Assembly (NCBI GenBank): GCA_031002005.1
Contig: CM061919.1
Location: forward strand, 178,047,121-178,111,120
Source: Vandiemenella viatica
Lineage: Eukaryota; Arthropoda; Insecta; Orthoptera; Morabidae
Direction: 5' to 3'
Length of the DNA: 64,000 nucleotides
Below are positions 55,801-64,000 of this stretch, in pieces. A program made the position numbers and the translations under genes. The notes under the pieces were generated by a model that saw nothing but the letters and a program-made list of their open reading frames with translations, searched no databases and was not told the origin of the DNA. How positions within the stretch are numbered: position 1 is the first letter of the stretch; every line of letters starts with the position of its first letter.

Positions 55801-56309
55801 ACACTCTGAGAAATGCTCCCAGACGCCAATACGCTGCGGAAGGCACATGGTACTCACGAAGCAATCCCATCTAAATCAAATTAAAGAGCAATTTATTTTG
55901 TTTAAACTGTGTCACAGTGACTGTATGGCGGTATGAAAATTTACCTCCTTGGTGCATGTATCGTATATCCGTATGCGAGCCCTGCACGTAGATAGCAGGG
56001 TCCCCACTAATGCCTTACATGATGCTACAGGCCTCCAAACCTTGCTGTTAAGTTTTACAAACTAGCGCAAAACTCAGCAAATCCCTTAATAAAAGAGCTG
56101 GGGAATTATCCAACTGGGCTAGGACCCCATGTCGGATCTCTGGCTCTCATTATGAACTATTAGACATACCGAAACTAGGATAGACAAGAAAGAATGCCAA
56201 AACTGAAGACACAACTACAGCCAGGATATGACTCATCTAACAAACTTGGAGGAAATGTCTAACGACAAAACTTTCAAAACCCTCTGCCGGAAACTAATAG
56301 GCAGTAAAT
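55801..56309. other. Non-coding, nothing recognised
   Basis: No hallmark found. Confidence 0.35.
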
Positions 56310-56490
56310 TGGCGTCGCTGCTGCGGGAATTCTTCGGTAAACGTGGATTCTTATGAAACTCGACGAGGCAAAAAGAAAATGAAGATTTTTTTTAGATCTA
56401 TCGCTTAGTTCTCGATATATCGTATCTCAAAGTCAGGTGGTTAGGTTGAAATGCAGCATGGATCAGAAGAAAAATTTGGCGAAATTTTCT
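56310..56490 (-). repeat. Member of a local dispersed repeat family
   Basis: Its reverse complement matches 61376-61540 in order: GCATTTCAACCTAACCAC, ACGATATATCGAGAACTAAG, CCTCGTCGAGTTTCATAAGA and ATCC. It is an old, inverted copy 5 kb away. Confidence 0.75.
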
Positions 56491-56499
56491 ACACCACCT

Positions 56500-56756
56500 T
56501 ATCCTAATATTAGGGGTCGGCTGCCTTGATTAGTTCCCCAAACCTTTTCTAATCTACGGTATCCTCTTCTTTCAGTCCTTTGTTCACGAAGTCCTTCTAA
56601 ACTAGATCCTTCCACCTTATCCCTTGTCTCCCTCTAGATCTCTTTCCTTCCATAGGCATCCCCCACCCTTTCTTGACAGGAGCTTCCTCAACTCTTCCGC
56701 ATGACATGACCATACCATCTCTCTGATGTTTTCACTAATACTGGCCACTCTAGCTT
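56500..56756 (-). pseudogene. LINE 3' region (RTE-like)
   Basis: The minus-strand reading gives EELRKLLSRKGWGMPMEGKR, SRGRQGIRWKDLV and FVNKGLKEEDTVD, then KRFGELIKAADP. It fits the region after the RT C-terminus (RGRP..RW.D.V..D....GL...A.DR..WR). Several stops are present. Confidence 0.65.
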
Positions 56757-56860
56757 TGTAGTGTCAAACTCAATTTTGCAGAGGGCCGTATATTAAATTT
56801 AGAATGTGTAGGCGGGCCAGATTCAAATAAAAACTGAGAACTGTTTGGACCGCGGTTTCA
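56757..56860 (+). mobile_element. hAT end fragment
   Basis: GTAGTGTCAAACTCAATTTT and AGAGGGCCGTATATT resemble the frequent hAT end CAGTGGTGTCAAACTC...AGGGCC. The right end is not found within the next few hundred bases, so this is a truncated element. Confidence 0.5.
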
Positions 56861-57682
56861 CCATACACGAGCCGACTGGAAGGATGGCTTGGTGTCGCTC
56901 CACATAGTTTTCCCCACACACCGTCAGTCGGCTTGGTGGCATGATGGAAGAAACTGATGGATATTGAACTGATCGGATATCCAACCAATCCTGTCAGTCC
57001 ACGTCATTCGCATCTATTTCCCCTCAGACGACACGATAATGGAGTGACATCGCTCCATTTGGACGGATGGAGCAATCATGTATGAAAAACGCGTGGCAAT
57101 TATCATTGCACAGCGTAAGTGCAATTGAAAGAAGATATTTAGGTATAATTGGGGAATATTCAAGGAAATTTAAGATTTTTGACGGTAACGAAACTGTGAT
57201 TTTTAGAAGAAATAATTACATGCTAAATTCTCGTGGTGGAAACTTCTGAGATAACTATATTATAATATCGGTCGGTAAGTCCACATACAAAGAAACTGTG
57301 CAATAAAGTTAAGTAGTGAAAATTTATCGCTGACTAATCGTTTTATTTTATTAGTTTTGAGATTTTTCCTGATCTTTTGTAAGATTCAGAGGAACGTCTA
57401 AAAATGCCATCGACTCCAGGTAAGGAGTTAATGAGCCCATTTAAAGAAGAGCTGTTGGAATTGAGTGGACAGTGACAGTATTCCACAAGCCGAGAGAAAG
57501 GCTTTAATGTACCGTTAGTATTACGTGGCTTTTGTGCTCTGCTATGAAGGAGTAATTACAGTCAATCTTTACTGTTAGTTTCACAACAGCTAAATAAAAA
57601 AATCTCCCAAAACAAAACCAATTGAAATATATATATTAATATCAACTATTCCATATCCAACTTGCTGATTTTTTGTTGTTGC
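56861..57682. other. Non-coding, nothing recognised
   Basis: May include the body of the truncated hAT element on its left side. Confidence 0.3.
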
Positions 57683-57900
57683 TTTTGGCTTTACACCTTG
57701 TAGAGGTCATTTGAGACGGGAGGGAACTGAGAGCAAGGAACATTAAGGAATTCTACCATGACATTTTGAAGGAACCTTCCCGGCCTGTAGTGATTTGGGG
57801 ATATCATGGAAAATCCAAATCTGGATGTCTGGACGGGGATTCGAACCCGCATCTTCCCGAATGCGAGGCCACAGTGTTACCGCTCACCCACAACGCTCGG
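57683..57900 (-). repeat. SINE copy, CGTCGACG tail class
   Basis: The plus strand shows TTTTGGCTTTACACCTTGTA, GAGGTCATTTGAGACGGG, the core ATATCATGGAAAATCC, B box GATTCGAACCC and head end CCCACAACGCTCGG. The deletion CCCGGCCTGTAGTG removes part of the core. Confidence 0.88.
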
Positions 57901-59429
57901 TCAATGAGGTCTTGAAGTAAGGTATATTTCGCCTATCATTTTTGAATGGTAGAAGGTACTAAACTTTTCAGTTTCTGTTTTCCGGTCATTGAAATATAGA
58001 CCACATCTTTCTGTGAATTTTCATAATGGTGAAACAGTTACGTAGCTGTGAAGAATGGACGGAAGAAAAGAAATTAAAAGAGACACTTTCTTCACATTCT
58101 TAAAAAACCACAGTTAATCGTTCCTTTGGTAATATGCCGGCTGATTCAGTCAAATGATCTGTGTTTAATTTGTAACTTTTACTAATGGAGGGTTGTGTAC
58201 GTCAAAGTGTTGTTGTTAAAAATACCACCAATTTCTTTGAATGAACAACGAAAATGAGGATGTAGATACGAGAAACAAAGTAGGTCATGAGTAACATGTA
58301 CACAGATAACTAAAAGGTTCGCGATATATCAAGGAGATGGCAACCAGACTACCACTATGACCATCTTACGATGTGGTCGATATCCGATGATTTGTTACGG
58401 TGACGAAGAAACGATAGTTCAGAACAGATGGGCATTAAGTTTAGGAGCGCCATGAAAGTTTAGTCATGCTCCGAAAAAACTGAACACTTCTAAATAAAGT
58501 GCAAAAAATAATAATATTCTCTTAATACACAAAGAAAAACCCTTAAATTATTGCCTTCTATTAGTCCAATACGTTTATAATCAGCAGTTTAGCTAGAAAC
58601 ATAAGTACGAAATTCAACTTGGTGTAATTAAGGCCTGTTTTTATAAAATAAGGAAACAAATTTAAATTATAATTTCATGGACGATTCAAGCAAGCCATCG
58701 CCAAATGAATATTAAAGAAAACAAATGCGTTCCTGTTAGTTATACAAGAATCTTAAACAAAATTAAAATTTTTAAATTCACAGTCTTTGAAGAATTTTCT
58801 TTTCAATATAAAAAATAGATTAGCCGCTAGTATACACCTGTGCAGAGGGTAAAGTAATAATATCATTTTACAGATGTGTAACCTCTGCTTTGACAACACT
58901 ACAAATTTGAAGCTTTGGTAATATATCATGATAGGACGATGTTGATACGTTCATAAAAGCAGAGTATTGATACTCATAAAAATATTTTTTTGGAAACTTA
59001 AAAAATTTAGTGGCAGTAAAATGTAATAAAAATTAGTTTTATACATGAAATTGATGTGTCCGTAGTTTTTAGAAAATTAAACCTTTTGGGAGATAATATA
59101 CTGCTGTAATAAGCATTAACTTAACCTCTGAGAATTTTAAATATTTAAGTAGACACAAAAAATACTTACATATTAATCTTGTGCTCTCAAGATATTACGT
59201 AATTAAGTACAAACAGAACACTGTCATTTACGTTTTTTTAATTTTTATTTTATTCTGTACATTGTAATACAGATAGTTATTTCATAAGGGATTACCCGGT
59301 TATTTGATTTAAAACGTAACGTATCGTTCTTCCACCAATCAGACTGTGTCTATTGATTGACTCGGTGACTGAACCTTTTAACGTGTAACAGCGAGGAAGG
59401 GTACAATTTAAATCCTGGTCCATTTAGAC
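57901..59429. other. AT-rich sequence, nothing recognised
   Basis: No hallmark found on either strand. Confidence 0.4.
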
Positions 59430-60250
59430 TTTAACTCTGCGTTACTGTTGGAAATAAAGAGGAATGCTGCGGCGATATTTTTGTCGAGTCCAATGTCGAT
59501 TTGATTCTCTCGTTTCATTTAAACCAAGAACGGAAAATACGAAAATACCGCACTGGTTCTCAAGGCAAAAAGTTTACAGCATCGTTTCAGATACGGAGGT
59601 AGGGGAACATAAAGTAAGAATGCTGCCGGAAAAGAAATTTGATTTTCTATCCTCTGTCAAGAGCAATTTAGTGCCATTATTTTTAAAACACAGTTAAGAA
59701 TCTAGCGGCTGTCCTGCATAAATGTATAAATGTTCAAAAGTATGGTAATAAATGTGCAATAAATCAGAAAATGAGAGCAATATTTGTTTCCTGAACTTTG
59801 AACCGCATAATCCCTTCTCGTTCACTGTTTTACGAGCAACGAACGTAGCTGAAAAGACGAGCGCATTTCAGTGAGAATCCTTCTCTCTTTGATTATGCTT
59901 TTAAATTATACGAGGGAAAGGATTTCTGTTTTCGGGATGCACTGCGGTGGCTGTTATAATAAGCCAATTACTTCTCTTTTGTCAGACCACAGACATGACT
60001 AATCAGCGGAACTCGAGGGCTATAATCTAAAAGTTCCTGCAAGCGGGAATGGGGAGGATAAATTATGAAAACTTGAGATTACTTTTAAAATTGTCCCAAA
60101 TGGGCGATCATAACGTTCTTACTGAATGTTACGAAGAGGGCTACGTTATTAGGTACGAGGCCCGGAATGCATATTTTGTCAAAGTAATAATTACAGGAAA
60201 GTTTTATGAGAATTTCAAAACTTGCACTAATTTCAAGCCCATTTGAATGA
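59430..60250. promoter_or_regulatory. Repeat-free, base-balanced block; regulatory candidate
   Basis: No SINE, LINE or inverted repeats occur over 800 bp. AT-rich binding-site-like words lie in balanced context: TTTCATTTAAACC, GCATAAATGTATAAATG, TGTGCAATAAATCAG and AAGCCAATTACTTC. Two short frames (59464-59697, 60049-60246) show no motif. The alternative is unique intergenic DNA. Confidence 0.25.
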
Positions 60251-60745
60251 CTGTGTGTTGAACCTACAGCAATTGAAATGTTGACAAATATTCACTTAAA
60301 AGAAGAGAATCTTTAAACGAGCAATTCTTGTATATATATATATTTCTGATCTCGGAAACGGCAATGACTATTTGGATGAAATGTGATATTTAGATAACGT
60401 TTTTACTTTTAAGTATACCTAAATAGTTGTCTTCCCTACAAAAAAGCGAGTTTACAAAATACGAACAATTTTTTAACTTGGTATCTCGAAAACGGCACTA
60501 GCGCTATCTCGTAGACAATTCAGGTACCAGAAAGCCTACAAATAGTTTCTCCTTGATTTCAAAGAATATTTAAACTGACAGTTCTTGTATACTGGCTGAC
60601 CCGAGGAAATATTAGCACTGCAAGTTTAATTGTAAAACATTTAAAAAGGAAGATAATTAAAAGTTTATGATTGGTTTTGTCAGAGGTGATACTTTGCAGA
60701 AACTTTTTTGAAAATAATATTACCGGTACCAGTTATAAACTAATC

Positions 60746-60961
60746 CCTTTTTAACAACGTGGTCTTTAGAGACGGGAAAGGATGGGGGCAAGGAATGGGA
60801 AGGAATTCAGCCATGACCTTTTGAAGGAAGCATCCCGGCATTCGCCTGGAGTGATTTGGGGAAACCATGGAAAACCCAAATCTGGATGCCCGGACGGGGA
60901 TTCGAACCGCCGTCCTCCCGAATGCGAGGCCAGAACGCTATCCGTTACACCACCACGCTCG
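60746..60961 (-). repeat. SINE inside the inverted-repeat element
   Basis: The minus strand shows head CCGAGCGTGGTGGTGTAACG, B box GGTTCGAATCC and core TTTTCCATGGTTTCCCCAAA. The tail stops short after CTCTAAAGACCAC, so the final GAGACGTTAAG is missing. No exact target duplication was found. Confidence 0.92.
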
Positions 60962-61158
60962 GTAGTTTTATCGGAATCAATGAATTTAGCACTGATGATG
61001 TTCTATCATTACCGATACGTCACAATCTGATGATGAAATCATACAGAACATATTGAAAAAAAAGAATAAATGTTCTTGATATCTCGCTTGGTTTTCGAGA
61101 TATAGCATGTCAAAAATCAGTTATATGTATAGTCCCTTCCGCTTTTGGAGACGTTTCT

Positions 61159-61540
61159 TCTGGTCCAGGCCGTATTTCAAACATTAGAAACAAAATAAAA
61201 CATTGAAAGTACATTTCCACTGTACAGACATAGTTATTTTGGTGGATTTTTTTTCTGGTCCAGGCCGGATCTAATCCTAACCTCTGCACTTGAGATGTCA
61301 GAAAAATAAATTATTTATTTTCGATTTGTCTCGGCGAGTTTCATACGAATTCATCATCTTGGCTATGATGCAATTTATCTTCTGGTCCAGGTCGCATTTC
61401 AACCAACCACGTCAAATTTGATGTACGATATCTCGAGAACTAAGCGAGATATATATTAAAAATTTTTAAAAAAAATTTACTTTCAATTTTTCTCGTCGAG
61501 TTACACAAGAATCCGCCATCAAGGGTTATCGTAGAATCCC
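61159..61540 (+). repeat. Degenerate tandem repeat (TCTGGTCCAGG word)
   Basis: TCTGGTCCAGG followed by CCG or TCG occurs at 61159, 61254 and 61381. After the last two copies, CTCGGCGAGTTTCATACGAA (61330) and CTCGTCGAGTTACACAAGAA (61492) recur in register, giving a unit of roughly 130-160 bp. Confidence 0.75.
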
Positions 61541-61807
61541 CTGAATTACCACAAATCTCGCACCATTAATTAATCCCTGACTGGCATTAAGATTTCTATT
61601 TAACATAATAATAGCATTTTTATATGAAAGCAATTTATGAGGCGGTCTCGGAAATGGATCTAGTGATTTGAATGAAATTTAATATCCAGATAACGTTTAG
61701 CTTTTCAAGTTTTTAACACGATTATTTTTTTAAAGAAAGGAGAAATTTTTGTATTAGTATTGTAGTCACCCAGGTACTATATATAAGAATTGCTCGTTTA
61801 AAGATAT

Positions 61808-63889
61808 AGGATATGGAAGCAACATCAGCCCTCCTATACTTTGTATCTCATATAGTTCATTGACATATGGTGAAGGGATTATTTTATAGATAATTATCCT
61901 CATGGCTACCATTATTTTCAAATAACTGATTCGAACAAGGCAAGCAATAAAAGATATCAATATTAATAATATGTCCTGCCTCACTTCAGAGCGATAGAGT
62001 GGTGAACTACAAGTTTCTTCTCTCAGGTGAAATTTTTATGTTTTAGTATATATATGTATAAATAAATGAAAATTGATTATATATAAGTATGTAAATAAGT
62101 GGTAGTAGCTGAAATAAACTCAATTCTCATGCTACAGGTCAAGAGAATGAAGTTATATAAGTATTTTGATTTGATGTGTTTGAGCTTGTCATTGCTATCG
62201 TCTTATTCATATGGATGTTATAGTAAAATGGGTAGAGGGTATCACCAAAGATGGCGGATTATAGAGAGTCGCCTAGCCGTGTAAACTCTTGTACCCCGAC
62301 AAGATGCAAATGTATTTGGAACTGCAGAAAAAAAATCACTAGATCATTACCGAAAATCACTTTAAACCGTGGTTATGGTGATTTGTACTCTAGAGACAGA
62401 ATGTGGACTCATATATGCTATGGCTAATAATCCACTTTATGAAGCGTGCTAGAGCATTCTGTCGAATTGTTTGAAAAAACATGTTTTGCATAGCGCGAAA
62501 GATGAATTGTAGAAGTAAAATTTTAAGAGTTTCACATCTTTTTAATTTTCGGTAGTTAATATGGCAAAAAGAAAATCCATATAATTATGTCGTATTCGTC
62601 TGTCTGTATTTCATAATTCCGTCAATAGGCCTCGTTAGTATCGTTTAACAGGAAGATGTGTTACATTAACCACAAAGCAGGCGCGAAGAGAAATGCTCTA
62701 AAAAAAATCGAAGTAGGGTACCTTCCTATATATATAACATAGAAAATATTTTATTTTTGTGTTTACCCCATGGAGTATGGTATAAAGGAACAAATATTCA
62801 GAAATGAAATCAATTTTATTTGGGGAATTTTTATTTAGTTGCGTATTTAGTGAAATATGATCTCCTAAAGTCGTTAATGGCCCGTATCATTGGCTCAGAT
62901 GGTGGAAAAACTATTTAATAGTATAGTGGTACGTTGGATTGGGAAGGGGTGAAAACGTTATATTTCTCTTTATAATTTAAAAATTTCCCTATGTTACTGT
63001 TTGCTGGGTACTCATTACTGCTTACAGACAGAGGCGTATTTAATTTTAATATAAATACAAGGAGTCTCAAACCAATGCGATGGATTGCCTCGTCTTATAT
63101 TTGCCAATAAAATAAAAAACTAACCACTAAGAAGTTATTAATATTAATAAAACAAATTCAACATTAGGAAATTTTACATTAGATTACAAACATTACACAT
63201 TTGATCTTATTTAATTTCCCTTTAAAACAATAGGGAATAATCTTCAGGATTCTAATGATCGGATGCAATACTAAAATTAAATACATTATTATGAATTTGT
63301 CGGGCGGCGGGGTATTTTTACATTACGCAACAAAAATGGTGATTTAAAGTTCACATAATTTGTCAATCCTTCAAATATGCAATTGTTAAAAATAGCTTGC
63401 GGCTTTAAACAAACACGAGCTCAGTTTTATCGGAGGGAAAAACTTTTAATCGTTCAAAACCTCTTACAGGGCTAGTATCAGTGATTTGGAGCACAAAACT
63501 GTTAAGTTCGTCGTGCACTTACCGTAATGGTGTAGGCTGCTCCGTATGGCGAAATGTTGCAGCCCATGTTAGCTACAACACTCAAGTTAACTATTTACCT
63601 GAGCAGTTCTGGCTACTACAGATCAAAGCATGCAAGGTGCGCAGAGTACCATGTCAATTTAGCCTGTAGACACTGTACAGGACGAATCCCAAGCGTACGA
63701 CCTCCCTCACTGGAGGCCTGGTCCTGAAGTGTCAACAACCCACCCCACTCACGGCTTGATATGGAGTCCTCGCGGCTCGCCACTCCCCTCAATGACGTGT
63801 TTCCAACATGAAGACAAAAATACGCAGAAATTAGTATCACGCGGAATTTTTTTCGTAGCTGATAGGTTCTGCTATGGTACCTCATCCTC
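61808..63889. other. AT-rich sequence, nothing recognised
   Basis: Over 2 kb without a hallmark. A homeodomain-type core (GTTAATGGCCCG) at 62873 is isolated. A moderately GC-rich patch lies at 63690-63800. Confidence 0.35.
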
Positions 63890-64000
63890 ACCGAGCGTGG
63901 CGGTGTAACGGTTAGCGTTCTCGCCTCGCATTCGGGAGGACGGCGGTTCGAATACCCGTCCGGGCATCCAGATTTGGGTTTTCCATGGTTTCACAAATCA
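63890..64000 (+). repeat. SINE, running off the window edge
   Basis: The head CCGAGCGTGGCGGTGTAACG with A box is followed by a B box with one change (GGTTCGAATAC) and the core TTTTCCATGGTTTCACAAAT. Its 3' part lies beyond position 64000. Confidence 0.93.

Larger units (their letters stand above)
60311..61807. mobile_element. Inverted-repeat-bounded element, about 1.5 kb, unclassified
   Basis: CTTTAAACGAGCAATTCTTG at the left and its inverse (AAGAATTGCTCGTTTAAAG) at the right bound the region, each next to a TATATA stretch and the phrase CTCGGAAACGGC / CTCGGAAATGG inside. A SINE interrupts it. The middle has a degenerate tandem repeat. I know similar 'GAGCAATTCTTGTATATA' sequences only as abundant insect repeats. 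No protein is found. Confidence 0.6.

Noticed and set aside
60311..61807. Helitron
   Set aside because: No TC start, CTRR end or 3' hairpin is seen. The ends are inverted repeats instead.

Overview
The window is AT-rich eukaryotic DNA from an animal, most likely an insect. The evidence is the transposon fauna: tRNA-derived SINEs with a CCATGGTTT core, CR1/Jockey- and RTE-like LINEs, a Penelope-like element, hAT, piggyBac, Harbinger, mariner-type and pogo relics, and short MITEs. A polyneopteran insect would fit the SINE style, but I cannot fix the order or species. I find no host gene with a convincing exon structure, no rRNA and no functional tRNA gene. The region reads as intergenic or intronic sequence built up by successive insertions.

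Layout. 1-10 kb: SINE remnants, a 1.35-kb Harbinger-type element (3157-4503, TTA duplication), a LINE 3' end, a 393-bp hAT MITE (5370-5762) with a perfect 8-bp duplication, and a 2.5-kb hAT element (7087-9578). This hAT carries a decayed transposase and sits inside a LINE whose reading frame resumes on the other side. 10-20 kb: mostly featureless AT-rich sequence, a GC-rich island (15105-15425), mariner-type fragments, and a Penelope-like element on the minus strand (18180-19765) with GIY-YIG and hammerhead-like signatures, split by a SINE. 20-30 kb: four SINEs, a piggyBac-type element (22811-24094) with repeated palindromes, a 701-bp hAT element, a LINE split by a SINE, and a second LINE 3' part. 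30-43 kb: a clean stretch at 31590-32120 that looks like a regulatory element, a LINE/SINE/SINE-in-SINE cluster (33.8-34.9 kb), a full-headed SINE sharing its 3' flank with another copy, a CpG-rich segment, and two CR1-like LINE 3' ends. 43-64 kb: another GC-rich island (44045-44310), a 762-bp hAT element, two large Penelope-style palindromes (49180-49351 and 55031-55278), two abutting MITEs (50459-51311), a third GC-rich island (55480-55800), LINE and hAT fragments, a 1.5-kb element bounded by inverted repeats (60311-61807), and a SINE running off the right edge.

Nothing here forms a pathway or operon. The relationships that matter are parasitic and nested. SINEs lie inside LINEs, a Penelope element and another SINE. 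A hAT element lies inside a LINE, and one LINE 3' end shares its terminal sequence with one SINE tail class, suggesting a donor/passenger pair. I did not find a new biological system. The points most worth checking are the nested insertions with exact duplications, the shared SINE tail, the shared SINE 3' flank, the hammerhead-like palindromes, and the GC-balanced non-coding islands that could be enhancers.
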